The notes: a model not told the origin generated them from the letters alone. DNA of 64,000 nucleotides from Agrococcus sp. Marseille-Q4369 (GCF_018308945.1 NZ_CP070501.1:1550001-1614000), one strand, 5' to 3'. Positions 8,072-17,345 are shown, numbered from the stretch's first letter. Program-made: numbers and translations.

Positions 8072-9037
8072 TCAGCCCTTCCGCGACTCGAGCGCCGCGG
8101 TGAGCTGCGGCACGATCGTGAACAGGTCGCCCACGACGCCGAGGTCGGCGATCTCGAAGATGGGGGCCGACGCATCCCGGTCGATCGCGACGATCGTCTT
8201 CGCCGTCTGCATGCCCGCGCGGTGCTGAATCGCGCCCGAGATGCCGACCGCGAGGTAGAGGTCGGGCGAGACCGACGTGCCGGTCTGCCCCACTTGCGCG
8301 CTCGGCTCGACGTAGCCGGCGTCGACCGCGGCGCGCGAGGCGCCGACCGCGGCGCCGAGCGCGTCGGCGAGCTGCTCGATGAGCGCGAACTGCTCCTTCG
8401 AGCCGAGTCCGCGGCCGCCCGAGACGATGCGCTTCGCCGTGCGCAGGTCGGGCCGGGTCGAGACCTGCGCGATCGGCTCGAAGCGCTCGATCGTCGCGGT
8501 GCGACGGCCGGATGCCGTGACCTCGAGCGGCTGGACCTCCGGCGTCACGGCCTCGGCGCGGGCGTCGATCGAGCCGAGCCGCAACGTCGCGATGAGTGGC
8601 CCGTAGGTCGCGGCCGACTCGACGCCGTACGCACCGCCGTAGACGGAGTGGCGCACGACGACGCCCTGCTCGTCGCGCGCGACGCCGACGATGTCGGCGG
8701 CGATCGGTGCGCGGAGCCGTGCGGCGAGCCGGCCGGCCGCCTCGCGGCCCTCGACGGTCGCCGGCACGAGCGCCAGCTCGGGCTGCACGAGCCGCGCGGC
8801 CGCCTCGAAGGCGTCCGCGGCGGGCGCGCCGAGCTCGGGGCCCTCGATGACCGCCGTGTGCACGCGCGCGGCGCCGAACGACGCGGCCTGCTCGGCGAGG
8901 CCGGGCAGCGCATCCGCCGGGCCGGTCACGACCGCGATGGGCGTGCCGATCGAGGCGGCGGCGCCGATCGCCTCGGCGGTGCCGGCGATGAGCCCGCCCG
9001 CGGGAGCGGCGGGCAGCAGCACGAGGATGGGGTTCAC
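8072..9037 (-). CDS. etfA: Electron transfer flavoprotein, alpha subunit
   Basis: The 321-residue product has the standard EtfA length. The C-terminal FAD domain (about 195-315) carries [31 protein letters not shown], the signature [20 protein letters not shown] and [19 protein letters not shown], all conserved in FAD-binding EtfA. The N-terminal domain is the usual Rossmann-like, more variable part. Together with EtfB it forms a heterodimer that accepts electrons from acyl-CoA dehydrogenases in the cytosol. Its start overlaps the etfB stop by 4 bp, and the cytochrome b gene follows 2 bp after its stop. Two acyl-CoA dehydrogenase genes lie within 6 kb, giving plausible donors. Confidence 0.95.
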   Translation of the reverse strand: MNPILVLLPAAPAGGLIAGTAEAIGAAASIGTPIAVVTGPADALPGLAEQAASFGAARVHTAVIEGPELGAPAADAFEAAARLVQPELALVPATVEGREAAGRLAARLRAPIAADIVGVARDEQGVVVRHSVYGGAYGVESAATYGPLIATLRLGSIDARAEAVTPEVQPLEVTASGRRTATIERFEPIAQVSTRPDLRTAKRIVSGGRGLGSKEQFALIEQLADALGAAVGASRAAVDAGYVEPSAQVGQTGTSVSPDLYLAVGISGAIQHRAGMQTAKTIVAIDRDASAPIFEIADLGVVGDLFTIVPQLTAALESRKG

Positions 9038-9825
9038 GCGAGCCTCCGCTCGGCCAGGAAGGCCGCGATGCGCTCGCCCGCGTCGCCCTCGTCGGTGATG
9101 ATGGTGCCCGCGGAGCGGGGTGGCCGCTCGGCGATCGAGGTCATGATCGAGCGCGGCGCCGCCGTCTCGTCGAGCGCCGCGCCGATCTCGTCGAGCGGCA
9201 GGTCGTCGAGCGTGAGCTGCTCGACGGGCTTCTTCTTCGCGTTCATGATGCCGCGCAGCGCCGGGAAGCGCGGGTCGGGCAGCGCCTCCGTCACCGAGAC
9301 GACGGCGGGCAGCGACGCCTGGACGACCATCGTCCCGCCGTCGGTCGCGCGGGTGCCGCGCACCGCATCCGCCGTGATCTCGATCGCCTCGAGGCGGGTG
9401 ATGCCGGGCGCGTCGAGCAGCTCGGCGAGCATCGCGGCCATCACGCCGCCCGTGCCGTCGGTGGATGCGTCGCCCGCGATGACGAGGTCGAAGCCCGTCT
9501 TGCGCAGGGCCGCGGCGAGCACCTCGGCGGTGCGCACGTAGTCGGCGCCCGCGAGCCGCGAGTCTGCGACGTGCACCGCTGACGCCGCGCCCATCGCGAG
9601 CGCCTTGCGGAGCGCGGACTGCGACTCGGTCGGCGCCATCGAGAGCACGACGACCTCGGCGTCGCCGGCCTGCTCGGCGTGCTGCAGCGCCGCTTCGAGG
9701 GCGCGCTCGCCGATCTCGTCGATGACGGTCTCGCTCGCGGCTCGATCGGCGAGGCCGGTCTCGAGATCGAGCACGCGCTGCCCGTACGTGTCGGGGACGG
9801 GCTTCATGAGCACGACGATCTTCAT
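9034..9825 (-). CDS. etfB: Electron transfer flavoprotein, beta subunit
   Basis: The 263-residue product begins [17 protein letters not shown], the classic EtfB opening, and contains [20 protein letters not shown], the AMP-binding and domain-shuttling segment, and [20 protein letters not shown], which corresponds to the recognition-loop region used to dock acyl-CoA dehydrogenases. It is the first gene of an etfB-etfA-cytochrome operon. The ATG at 9825 has an AAGGGAA ribosome binding site. A MarR-type gene is transcribed divergently 63 bp away, so a shared control region is likely. The DGT motif and context fit housekeeping ETF rather than bifurcating FixAB, but this is not proven. Confidence 0.95.
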   Translation of the reverse strand: MKIVVLMKPVPDTYGQRVLDLETGLADRAASETVIDEIGERALEAALQHAEQAGDAEVVVLSMAPTESQSALRKALAMGAASAVHVADSRLAGADYVRTAEVLAAALRKTGFDLVIAGDASTDGTGGVMAAMLAELLDAPGITRLEAIEITADAVRGTRATDGGTMVVQASLPAVVSVTEALPDPRFPALRGIMNAKKKPVEQLTLDDLPLDEIGAALDETAAPRSIMTSIAERPPRSAGTIITDEGDAGERIAAFLAERRLA

Positions 9826-9888
9826 CGAGCGGTTCCCTTCGTGGTGCGGTGCTGAGGCAACGGTACGGTGATCGACGAGGAGGAGCCG

Positions 9889-10437
9889 ATGCCCAGCAGG
9901 CCGACGAACAGCAGGCCGATGCCGATGGATCCGATCGCCGAGGCCCGCCGCCAGTGGATCGAGCACGGCTGGACGGATGCCGTCCCGGGCATGACGCTCG
10001 TGACCTCGGTGAACCGCGCGCAGCAGCTGCTCGTCGCGCCGGTCGAGGCGTGCTTGCGGCCGTTCTCGCTGTCGTTCGCGCGCTTCGAGGTGCTGCGGCT
10101 GCTCGCGTTCACGCGCGACGGGCGGCTGCCCATGAAGTCGGCCGTGAAGCGGCTGCAGGTGCACTCGACGAGCGTGACGAGCACGGTCGACCGGCTCGTG
10201 CGCGACGGGCTCGTGACGCGCGAGCAGCACCCGACCGACGGTCGGGCGACGGTGCTGGCGATCACGGATGCGGGGCGCGAGCTCGTCGAGCGGGCGACGG
10301 TCGCGCTCAACGAGCGAGCCTTCACGGGGCTCGACATCGACGACGAGGACGCGGCGGAGCTCGTGCGGCTCATCGCGCGGATGCGGAAGCGCGCGGGCGA
10401 CTTCGAGGATCCGCGGCCGGTGGCGGAGCCGCTGTGA
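9889..10437 (+). CDS. MarR-family regulator, divergent from etfBA
   Basis: The 182-residue protein has a winged helix-turn-helix at about residues 80-145, including [20 protein letters not shown] and the wing [19 protein letters not shown]. The N-terminal helices form the MarR dimer interface. ATG 9889 was chosen over the in-frame GTG 9868 because a strong GAGGAGGAG ribosome binding site precedes it by 4 nt. It sits between the divergent etf operon and the convergent enoyl-CoA hydratase operon, so it probably senses an acyl-CoA or related metabolite and controls one or both. This regulatory role is inferred from position only. Confidence 0.8.
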   Translation: MPSRPTNSRPMPMDPIAEARRQWIEHGWTDAVPGMTLVTSVNRAQQLLVAPVEACLRPFSLSFARFEVLRLLAFTRDGRLPMKSAVKRLQVHSTSVTSTVDRLVRDGLVTREQHPTDGRATVLAITDAGRELVERATVALNERAFTGLDIDDEDAAELVRLIARMRKRAGDFEDPRPVAEPL

Positions 10438-10449
10438 GCATCCCCGGCC

Positions 10450-11226
10450 TCAGCGGTGCTGGAACCTCGGCTCGCGCTTCTCACTGAACGCCGCCATCCC
10501 TTCCTTCTGGTCGGCCGTGTCGAACAGGCCGGTGAAGCGCTCGGCCTCGATGGCGAGCCCCTCGGCGAGCGGCACCTCGAGCGCCGCATCCATCGCCGCC
10601 TTCGCGGCGCGGAGCGCCGGCAGCGACTTCGCCGCGATGCCCGAGGCGACCTTCCCCGCCTCCTCGAGCAGCGCATCCGCCGCCACGACGCGCGAGACGA
10701 GCCCGATGCGCTCGGCCTCCTCGGCGCCCACCCGCCGCCCGGTCAGGATGATCTCGGCCGCCTTCGGGTAGCCGACGGCGCGCACGAGGCGCTGCGTGCC
10801 GCCGATGCCCGGGATCACGCCGAGGCCGACCTCGGGCAGGCCGAACGTCGCGGTGTCGGCGGCGAGGATGATGTCGCACATGAGCGCGAGCTCGCAGCCG
10901 CCGCCGAGCGCGTAGCCCGACACCGCCGCGATGACGGGCTTCTCGACGGCCGCGAACTCGAGCCACGCGTCGAAGTGGCCGTCGGCGCGCATCTCGGCGG
11001 TCGACTTGCCCGCCATCTCCTTGATGTCGGCGCCGGCGGCGAACGCGCGCTCCGAGCCGGTCACGACGATCGCGCCGATCGCGTCATCGGCGTCGAGCTC
11101 CTTCGCGACCGCGACGACCTCGCGCATGAGCTGCGCGTTGAGGGCGTTGAGCGCCTCGGGCCGGTCGAGGTGGATCCAGGCGACGCGGCCCTGCCGCTCG
11201 ACGCGGATGGTCTCGTGCTCACTCAT
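10450..11226 (-). CDS. Enoyl-CoA hydratase (crotonase family)
   Basis: The 258-residue protein has the full crotonase fold. The oxyanion-hole segment AFAAGADIKEMAG is near residue 62. ALGGGCELALMCD (about 105-117) and FGLPEVGLGVIPGIGGTQRL (about 129-148) supply the two catalytic glutamates of true hydratases. It hydrates 2-enoyl-CoA to 3-hydroxyacyl-CoA. It is the last gene of a three-gene operon whose other members are a 3-hydroxyisobutyryl-CoA hydrolase and an isobutyryl-CoA dehydrogenase-like protein, so methacrylyl-CoA from valine is a likely substrate. Its start overlaps the preceding gene by 8 bp. It ends 12 bp from the convergent MarR gene. Confidence 0.9.
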   Translation of the reverse strand: MSEHETIRVERQGRVAWIHLDRPEALNALNAQLMREVVAVAKELDADDAIGAIVVTGSERAFAAGADIKEMAGKSTAEMRADGHFDAWLEFAAVEKPVIAAVSGYALGGGCELALMCDIILAADTATFGLPEVGLGVIPGIGGTQRLVRAVGYPKAAEIILTGRRVGAEEAERIGLVSRVVAADALLEEAGKVASGIAAKSLPALRAAKAAMDAALEVPLAEGLAIEAERFTGLFDTADQKEGMAAFSEKREPRFQHR

Positions 11227-12304
11227 GCGTGCTCCTCGTGCGATCGGTGACGGCGGGCAGCTGCAGGTCGCCCTCCGGCGGCGCTGCGAAGCTCGCCTCC
11301 ACCATGGCAGGCGTCACCTCCGCGAGCGACGATGGGCGCCACTTCGGAGCGCGATCCTTGTCGATGAGCTGCGCCCGCACTCCCTCGGCGAAGTCGGGCT
11401 GCAGCGTGGTCGCGCGCGAGACGCGGTACTCGTCGACGAGCGCCGCCTCGAGGCTCGGCAGGCCGCGCGCGCGGCGCAGCGCCGCGAGCGTCACGGTGAC
11501 GGCGAAGGGCGAGCGCTTCCGGATCGTGGCAGCGATCGCCTGCCCCTCGGGGCCGGATGCGTCGAGCCGCTCGAGCAGGGCCGTCACGTCGTCGCCGGCG
11601 AGCGCCTCGTCGACGACGGCGCGCTCGCCCTCGAGCCGGCCCTCGGGCGGCTCGGCGGCGAAGCGGCCGATCGCGTCGTCGGGCTCCGCGGCCTCGAGCG
11701 CCGCGAGGAGCTCGGGGAGCCGGCGCTCTGGCACGTAGGTGTCGGCGAGCCCGAGCAGGATCGCGTCAGCGGCGCCGAAGTGGTCGCCGGTGAGCGCGGC
11801 GCGCGTGCCGAGCTCCCCGGGCTGCCTAGTGAGCAGCCACGTGGCGCCGACGTCGGGCACGAAGCCGATCGTCACCTCGGGGAAGCCGATGCGCGTCGAG
11901 TCGGTGACGACGCGGTGGCTCGCGTGCCCCGAGAGGCCGACGCCGCCGCCGAGCACGATGCCGTGCTGGATCGCGACGATCGGCTTCGGGTAGCGCGCGA
12001 TCGCGGCGTTGAGCGCGTACTCGTCCCGCCAGAAGCGGCCGGCGCCCTCGCCGCCCGTCGCGCGGATGTCGTCCACGAGCGAGACGACGTCGCCGCCCGC
12101 GCAGAGCGCCCGCTCCCCCGCGCCCGTGATCGCCACGCGCTCGACGCGCGCGTCGTCCGCCCACTGCCGCAGCGCATCCGCCACCCCGAGCACCATCTCG
12201 TGCGTGAGCGCGTTGAGCGCCGGCTGCCGGTCGAGCACGATGACGCCGAGCGCGCCGCGCAGCTCCGTGCGGACGTGCTCGGTGCGCACGTGCCCGCCCG
12301 TCAT
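11219..12304 (-). CDS. 3-hydroxyisobutyryl-CoA hydrolase (crotonase superfamily)
   Basis: The 361-residue length and ECH_2 architecture distinguish this protein from ordinary enoyl-CoA hydratases. It contains LCAGGDVVSL near residue 67, ALNAAIARYPKPIVAIQHGI, GGGVGLSGHASHRVVTDSTR and FPEVTIGFVPDVGATWLLTR, matching the HIBYL-CoA hydrolase active site. The enzyme releases CoA from 3-hydroxyisobutyryl-CoA in valine breakdown, which prevents accumulation of reactive methacrylyl-CoA. It is the middle gene of the operon, overlapping the dehydrogenase stop by 4 bp (ATGA) and the hydratase start by 8 bp. The next valine-pathway genes (mmsA, mmsB) are not in the window. Confidence 0.88.
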   Translation of the reverse strand: MTGGHVRTEHVRTELRGALGVIVLDRQPALNALTHEMVLGVADALRQWADDARVERVAITGAGERALCAGGDVVSLVDDIRATGGEGAGRFWRDEYALNAAIARYPKPIVAIQHGIVLGGGVGLSGHASHRVVTDSTRIGFPEVTIGFVPDVGATWLLTRQPGELGTRAALTGDHFGAADAILLGLADTYVPERRLPELLAALEAAEPDDAIGRFAAEPPEGRLEGERAVVDEALAGDDVTALLERLDASGPEGQAIAATIRKRSPFAVTVTLAALRRARGLPSLEAALVDEYRVSRATTLQPDFAEGVRAQLIDKDRAPKWRPSSLAEVTPAMVEASFAAPPEGDLQLPAVTDRTRSTHE

Positions 12305-13473
12305 CGAGCGCCCAGCAGCGAGCGGCCGACGATCATGCGCATCATCTCGTTCGTGCCCTCGAGGATGCGGTGCACGCGCAGGTCGCGCACGACGCGCTCG
12401 ATGCCGTACTCGTGCAGGTAGCCGTAGCCGCCGTGCAGCTGGAGCGCCTCATCGGCGACCGTGAACGCCGCGTCGGTCGCGAATCGCTTCGCCATCGCGC
12501 ACGCGGCGGGCGCGTCGGCCGCCTTCGCGTCGAGCTTCGCCGACGCCTGCACGAGCAGCGCCCGCGCCGCCTGCAGCTCGGTCTCCATGTCGGCGAGCTG
12601 GAACATGACGTGCTGCCGTCTCGCGAGCGGGGCACCGAACGTCGAGCGATCCTTGACGTAGGCGATCGTGCGCTCGAGTGCGAACTGCGCGCCGCCGATC
12701 GAGCACGCGGCGATGCCGAGCCTGCCGCCGTTGAGGCCGCGCATCGCGATGCCGAAGCCGTCGCCCTCCGCACCGAGCCGGTTCGCGCCCGGCACGCGCA
12801 CGCCGTCGAGGATGACTTGCTTCGTCGGCTGCGCGTTCCAGCCCATCTTGTGCTCGTCGGGGCCGAACGAGAGGCCCGGTGCGTCGGCCGGCACGATGAA
12901 CGCCGAGATGCCGCGCGCGCCGGCCTCGCCCGTGCGCGCCATGACGACGTAGACCGCCGAGCTGCCCGCGCCCGAGATGAACTGCTTCGTGCCGGTGAGC
13001 ACGTAGTCGTCGCCGTCGCGCACGGCGCTCGTCGCGAGCGCCGCCGCGTCGGAGCCCGCGCCGGGCTCGGTGAGGCAGTAGCTCGCGAGGTGCTCCATCG
13101 AGCACAGCTTCGGCAGCCACGCGTGGCGCTGCTCGTCGGTGCCGAAGGTGTCGATCATCCACGCGACCATGTTGTGGATCGAGATGTAGGCCGCGATCGC
13201 GACGTCCCCGCGCGCGAGCTCCTCGTAGATCGCGGATGCGTCGACCCGGGCGAGACCGGATCCCCCGACGTCCTCGCGCACGACGATCGCGCCGAGGCCG
13301 AGGGAGCCCGCCTCGCGGAGCGTCTCGACGGGGAACTCGTGGTCGGCGTCGCGCTGGTTGGCGAACGGCGCGAGGCGCGCGTCGGCGAAGTCGCGCACCG
13401 CCTCGACGAGCGCGGCGCGCTCCTCGGCGCTGATCGCCGACGTCGCCTCGGCCGGGTGGGTCAGGGTGCTCAC
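12301..13473 (-). CDS. Acyl-CoA dehydrogenase, isobutyryl-CoA dehydrogenase-like
   Basis: The 390-residue flavoprotein has the FAD-binding signatures [15 protein letters not shown] and FISGAG, and the C-terminal motif [20 protein letters not shown]. The catalytic Glu lies in [13 protein letters not shown], the position used by isobutyryl- and short/medium-chain dehydrogenases. With the two downstream genes it forms the valine segment isobutyryl-CoA to 3-hydroxyisobutyrate, and it would pass electrons to the nearby ETF. The frame is open to an ATG at 13560, but GTG 13473 has a GAGGAGG ribosome binding site 7 nt away and homology starts there. A 12-bp perfect palindrome lies 44 bp upstream. A branched-chain homologue such as 2-methylbutyryl-CoA is an alternative substrate. 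Confidence 0.9.
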   Translation of the reverse strand: MSTLTHPAEATSAISAEERAALVEAVRDFADARLAPFANQRDADHEFPVETLREAGSLGLGAIVVREDVGGSGLARVDASAIYEELARGDVAIAAYISIHNMVAWMIDTFGTDEQRHAWLPKLCSMEHLASYCLTEPGAGSDAAALATSAVRDGDDYVLTGTKQFISGAGSSAVYVVMARTGEAGARGISAFIVPADAPGLSFGPDEHKMGWNAQPTKQVILDGVRVPGANRLGAEGDGFGIAMRGLNGGRLGIAACSIGGAQFALERTIAYVKDRSTFGAPLARRQHVMFQLADMETELQAARALLVQASAKLDAKAADAPAACAMAKRFATDAAFTVADEALQLHGGYGYLHEYGIERVVRDLRVHRILEGTNEMMRMIVGRSLLGAR

Positions 13474-13516
13474 GGCACGACCTCCTCGTCGCATGCTTGC
13501 GCGTCCACTCAGTTCG

Positions 13517-13528
13517 GTGGACGTCCAC
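13517..13528. promoter_or_regulatory. Perfect palindrome GTGGACGTCCAC
   Basis: This 12-bp perfect palindrome lies 44 bp upstream of the isobutyryl-CoA dehydrogenase-like start. A further half-site, GCGTCCAC, is at 13501-13508. A repressor dimer site controlling the valine operon, perhaps for the MarR or an off-window TetR protein, is the likely reading. Confidence 0.45.
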
Positions 13529-13568
13529 ATATCTACCACTCGCGGCGCGTGGCGCGCCACCCCGCTCT

Positions 13569-13637
13569 GTCTTCAACCGGACAGCCGGTGGGGCGAGGAG
13601 ATATGTGTCGCGCCCCACCTGCTATCCGGTTGAAGAC
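13569..13637. repeat. Nested inverted repeat between divergent operons
   Basis: Outer 13-bp arms GTCTTCAACCGGA (13569-13581) and TCCGGTTGAAGAC (13625-13637) enclose inner 9-bp arms GGTGGGGCG (13587-13595) and CGCCCCACC (13611-13619). The element lies between the valine operon and the divergent beta-oxidation operon. It could be a cruciform, a mobile palindrome or a shared regulatory site. Confidence 0.65.
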
Positions 13638-13715
13638 CTCTCAGTTGAGGTGGGGCGGATGCGCTCGCTAGGTTCAGGGGCGATGGTGCCGATGGCGGCG
13701 CCGCGAAGGGTGCGC

Positions 13716-14474
13716 ATGGACATCACCGGGCAGGTCGCCCTCGTCACCGGCGGAGCATCGGGGCTGGGCCTCGCGACCACGCGCGCGCTGCTCGCCGCAG
13801 GCGCGAAGGTCGTCGTCGCCGACCTCGGCGGCACTCCGCAGGCCCAGGCCGTCGAGCAGCTCGAGGGCGCGCGCTTCGCGGCCACCGACGTGCGCGACGA
13901 GGCCGCGGTCGCCGCGGCGCTCGACGTCGCAGCCGAGCTCGGCGACCTCCGCCTCGTCGTCAACTGCGCCGGCGTCGCCGCCGCCGCGAAGGTGCTCGGC
14001 AAGCGCGGCGTCTTCTCGCTCGAGACCTTCCAGCGCGTCATCGACATCAACCTGGTGGGCACGTTCAACGTCATCCGGCTCGCCACCGAGCGGATGGCCG
14101 CGCTCGAGCCGATCGGTGAGGAGCGGGGCGTGATCGTGAGCACCGCATCCGTCGCCGCCTTCGACGGCCAGATCGGGCAAGCCGCCTACTCCGCGTCGAA
14201 GGCGGGCATCGCCGGCATGACCCTGCCGCTCGCGCGCGAGCTCGCGGCGCTCCAGATCCGCGTCATGACGATCGCGCCGGGCCTGTTCGAGACGCCGATG
14301 CTCGCGGGGCTCCCCGAGGCCGCGCAGGTCTCGCTCGGCCAGCAGGTGCCCCACCCCGCCCGGCTCGGGCGGCCTGCGGAGTACGCGCTGCTCGTCACGC
14401 AGATCGTCGCGAACCCCATGCTCAACGGCGAGACCATCCGGCTCGACGGCTCCATCCGAATGGCACCGAGGTAG
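13716..14474 (+). CDS. SDR, 3-hydroxyacyl-CoA dehydrogenase type II-like
   Basis: The 252-residue protein is a classical short-chain dehydrogenase. It has the NAD-binding TGGASGLG motif at about residues 11-18, then NCAGVA, and the catalytic Ser and YSASK (about Tyr156/Lys160). Closest in appearance is the HSD17B10-type L-3-hydroxyacyl-CoA dehydrogenase, given [15 protein letters not shown]-like sequence and [13 protein letters not shown]. It precedes an LCAD-like dehydrogenase and a thiolase, so a third-step beta-oxidation role is consistent. The ATG at 13716 has a GAAGGG ribosome binding site; longer in-frame extensions upstream run through the nested hairpin and are rejected. A role on branched 2-methyl-3-hydroxyacyl-CoA is also possible. 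Confidence 0.82.
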   Translation: MDITGQVALVTGGASGLGLATTRALLAAGAKVVVADLGGTPQAQAVEQLEGARFAATDVRDEAAVAAALDVAAELGDLRLVVNCAGVAAAAKVLGKRGVFSLETFQRVIDINLVGTFNVIRLATERMAALEPIGEERGVIVSTASVAAFDGQIGQAAYSASKAGIAGMTLPLARELAALQIRVMTIAPGLFETPMLAGLPEAAQVSLGQQVPHPARLGRPAEYALLVTQIVANPMLNGETIRLDGSIRMAPR

Positions 14475-14480
14475 GTCACG

Positions 14481-15641
14481 ATGCGCTCCAGCTTCTACGA
14501 CGACGAGCACGACGCGTTCCGCGAGAGCGTGCGCGAGTTCACCGCTCGCCACATCGCGCCCCACTACGCGCAGTGGGAGGAGGCGGGCATGATCGGCGAC
14601 GAGCTCTACCCGCTCATGGGCGAGGCAGGGCTCATCGGCATCGCGGTGCCCGAGGAGCACGGCGGCATGGGCGTCGACGACTACCGCTTCCGCATGGTGA
14701 TCAGCGAGGAGTTCGCCCGCATCGGTGCCGCCTCTGTCGACGCGACGCTCGGCGTGCACGACGACATCGTGCTGCCCTACCTCATGGACCTCTGCACCCC
14801 CGAGCAGCTCGAGCGCTGGCTGCCGCCGATGGCCGCCGGCACCTCGATCGGTGCGATCGGCATGACGGAGCCGGGAGCGGGCAGCGACCTGCAGGGCATC
14901 CACTCGAACGCCGTGCGCGACGGCGACGACTGGATCCTCAACGGCTCGAAGACGTTCATCACGAACGGCTTCCACGCCGACAAGGTGCTCGTCTTCGCCC
15001 GCACCGACCCAGCCGCCGGCTCGCGCGGCTTCACGCTCTTCCTGGTCGAGAACGGCATGGCCGGCTTCGAGCGCGGCCGCAAGCTCAAGAAGCTCGGCCT
15101 GCACGCGCAGGACACCGCCGAGCTGTTCTTCAAGGATGTGCGGATCCCGGCGGAGAACGTCGTGGGCGAGCCCGGTCGAGGCCTCGTCTACCTCATGGAG
15201 CGGCTGCCGCGCGAGCGGCTGTCGATCGCGTGCGGCGCGCTCGCGTCGGCCGAGGCCGCCTACGACTGGGGCCGCGAGTACGTCTTCCAGCGGCAGGCGT
15301 TCGGCGCCGCGATCGGCGACCTGTCGACGGTGCGCTTCACGCTCGCCGAGCTCGAGACCGAGCTCGACGTCACGCGCGCCTACGTCGAACGCTGCATCCT
15401 CGCGCTCAACGAGCAGCACCTGACGACCGTCGACGCGTCGAAGGCGAAGTGGTGGGCGACCGAGCTCGAGCAGCGCGTCATCACGCGCAGCCTCCAGCTG
15501 CACGGCGGCTACGGCTTCATGGACGAGTTCCCCATCTCGCGGGCGTTCCGCGACTCGCGCGTGCAGACGATCTACGGCGGCACGACCGAGATCATGAAGG
15601 AGATCATCGCGCGCGACATCGCGAAGCGGACCCGGGCGTAG
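14481..15641 (+). CDS. Acyl-CoA dehydrogenase, long-chain (LCAD)-like
   Basis: The 386-residue flavoprotein has [14 protein letters not shown] and the C-terminal GGYGFMDEFPISRAFRD. The final motif QTIYGGTTEIMKEII has Gly where short/medium-chain enzymes carry the catalytic Glu. Instead, RLPRERLSIA supplies the Glu at the position used by LCAD and isovaleryl-CoA dehydrogenases. This points to long-chain or branched acyl-CoA substrates. It begins 7 bp after the SDR stop and precedes a thiolase by 32 bp, forming a beta-oxidation operon that lacks its own hydratase; the crotonase at 10450 could complete it. Electrons would go to EtfAB encoded about 5 kb away. Confidence 0.88.
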   Translation: MRSSFYDDEHDAFRESVREFTARHIAPHYAQWEEAGMIGDELYPLMGEAGLIGIAVPEEHGGMGVDDYRFRMVISEEFARIGAASVDATLGVHDDIVLPYLMDLCTPEQLERWLPPMAAGTSIGAIGMTEPGAGSDLQGIHSNAVRDGDDWILNGSKTFITNGFHADKVLVFARTDPAAGSRGFTLFLVENGMAGFERGRKLKKLGLHAQDTAELFFKDVRIPAENVVGEPGRGLVYLMERLPRERLSIACGALASAEAAYDWGREYVFQRQAFGAAIGDLSTVRFTLAELETELDVTRAYVERCILALNEQHLTTVDASKAKWWATELEQRVITRSLQLHGGYGFMDEFPISRAFRDSRVQTIYGGTTEIMKEIIARDIAKRTRA

Positions 15642-15673
15642 CGGCGATCGACGGGGCGGCGGAGGGATGACGG

Positions 15674-16855
15674 ATGCGTGAAGCAGTGATCGTCGACGTG
15701 GTGCGCACCGCGTCGGGCAAGGGCAAGCCGGGCGGGGCCCTGTTCGAGGTGCACCCGGTCGACCTGCTCGCGAGCGTGCTCGAGCAGCTCGTCGCGCGCA
15801 CGGGCATCGACCCCGCGATCGTCGACGACGTGATCGGCGGGTGCGTGCAGCAGGTCGGCGAGCAGTCGGGCAACGTGACGCGCAACGCCCTGCTCGCCGC
15901 GGGCTTCCCCGAGCACGTGCCCGGCACATCCATCGACCGGCAGTGCGGATCGAGCCAGCAGGCGGCCACCTTCGCGGCGCAGGCGATCATGGCCGGCTCG
16001 CAGGACGTCGTGATCGCGTGCGGCGTCGAGTCGATGAGCCGGCTGCCGCTCGGCACGGCCGCGATCGAGCGCGACATCCACGGCTCGCGGCTCGCCGAGC
16101 GCTACCCCGACGGGCTCGTGCACCAGGGCATCTCGGCCGAGCTCATCGCCGCGAAGTGGGGCTTCAGCCGCGCCGAGCTCGACGACTTCGCCGCCCGCTC
16201 GCACGAGCTCGCCGCGGCGGCCGCGGCCGACGGCCGATTCGACGGCGAGGTCGTGCCGATCGCGACGCCCGCGGGCGAGCATCGGCTCGACGAGACGGTG
16301 CGCGCGTCGACGACGCGCGCGGGGCTCGCGGGTCTGAACCCGTCGTTCGAGCATCCGCGCTACGCGGAGCGCTTCCCCGAGATCGAGTGGCGCATCACGC
16401 CCGGCAACTCGTCACCGCTCACCGACGGCGCGTCGGCGGCGCTCATCATGTCGAAGGAGAAGGCGGATGCGCTGGGCCTCCGACCGCGCGCCCGCTTCGT
16501 CGCGTTCTCGGTCGTGGGCGACGACCCGATTATGATGCTCACCGGACCGATCCCGGCGACCGCGAAGGTGCTCGACCGGGCCGGCATGCGGATCGACGAG
16601 ATCGATGCGTTCGAGGTGCACGAGGCGTTCGCGTCGGTGCCGCTCGCGTGGCTGCGCGAGACGGGCGCCGACCTCGATCGGCTCAACCCCCGCGGCGGCG
16701 CGATCGCGCTCGGGCACGCGCTCGGCTCGTCGGGCACGCGGCTGCTCGCGACGCTCGTGAACGAGCTCGAGCACAGCGGCGGGCGCTTCGGCCTGCAGAC
16801 GATGTGCGAGGGCGCGGGCATGGCGAACGCGACGATCATCGAGCGCCTGGACTGA
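15674..16855 (+). CDS. Acetyl-CoA C-acyltransferase (thiolase)
   Basis: The 393-residue protein matches thiolase length. The acylated Cys lies in SIDRQCGSSQQA near residue 92. The C-terminal catalytic elements are EVHEAFASVPLAW, NPRGGAIALGHALGSSGTR (active-site His) and MCEGAGMANA (second Cys). It cleaves 3-ketoacyl-CoA to acetyl-CoA and a shortened acyl-CoA, or condenses acetyl-CoA. Position as the last gene of the SDR-LCAD-thiolase operon favours the degradative direction. The ATG at 15674 follows a GGAGGG site. It converges with the peroxidase gene 10 bp beyond its stop. Confidence 0.93.
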   Translation: MREAVIVDVVRTASGKGKPGGALFEVHPVDLLASVLEQLVARTGIDPAIVDDVIGGCVQQVGEQSGNVTRNALLAAGFPEHVPGTSIDRQCGSSQQAATFAAQAIMAGSQDVVIACGVESMSRLPLGTAAIERDIHGSRLAERYPDGLVHQGISAELIAAKWGFSRAELDDFAARSHELAAAAAADGRFDGEVVPIATPAGEHRLDETVRASTTRAGLAGLNPSFEHPRYAERFPEIEWRITPGNSSPLTDGASAALIMSKEKADALGLRPRARFVAFSVVGDDPIMMLTGPIPATAKVLDRAGMRIDEIDAFEVHEAFASVPLAWLRETGADLDRLNPRGGAIALGHALGSSGTRLLATLVNELEHSGGRFGLQTMCEGAGMANATIIERLD

Positions 16856-16865
16856 CGCCCCTCAG

Positions 16866-17345
16866 CTACGCGGCGAGCGCCTGCTCCACCTGCGGCCGCA
16901 GCTCGGCGGGCGTCGTCGTCGGGGCGAAGCGCTCGATCACGCGGCCATCCCGGCCGACCAGGAACTTCGTGAAGTTCCACTTGATCGCGCCCCCGAGCAT
17001 CCCCTTCTTCTCGTCCTTCAGCCACTGGAAGACGGGATGCGTCGACGGTCCGTTGACCTCGATCGGCGCGAACATCGGGAAGCTCACGCCGTAGTTCTGC
17101 TGGCACACCTCGGCGATCTGCTCGACCGAGTCGTGCTCCTGCTTGAACGAGTCGGAGGGGAAGCCGAGCACGACGAGCCCGTCCTCCTGCAGCTCGCGAT
17201 AGAGCTGCTCGAGCCCCTCGAACTGGGGCGTCAGCCCGCACTGGCTTGCGGTGTTCACGACCAGCACGACCTTGCCCTCGAAGTCCTTCAGATCGACCTG
17301 CTCGCCCGTGAGGGCCTCTGCCTGGAAGTCGCTGAGCGTCGTCAT
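16866..17345 (-). CDS. Glutathione peroxidase-family thiol peroxidase
   Basis: The 159-residue protein is a bacterial Cys-type GPx. The peroxidatic Cys36 lies in NTASQCGLTPQFEGL, and KWNFTKFLVGRDG supplies the conserved Trp and Asn. The segment that normally reads FPCNQF with the catalytic Gln here reads FPSDSF, so the Gln and the neighbouring Cys are missing. Bacterial members usually act as thioredoxin-dependent peroxidases for lipid or organic hydroperoxides. The replaced Gln may mean altered activity. It is monocistronic and convergent with the thiolase. Twin palindromes lie just upstream of its start. Confidence 0.88.
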   Translation of the reverse strand: MTTLSDFQAEALTGEQVDLKDFEGKVVLVVNTASQCGLTPQFEGLEQLYRELQEDGLVVLGFPSDSFKQEHDSVEQIAEVCQQNYGVSFPMFAPIEVNGPSTHPVFQWLKDEKKGMLGGAIKWNFTKFLVGRDGRVIERFAPTTTPAELRPQVEQALAA

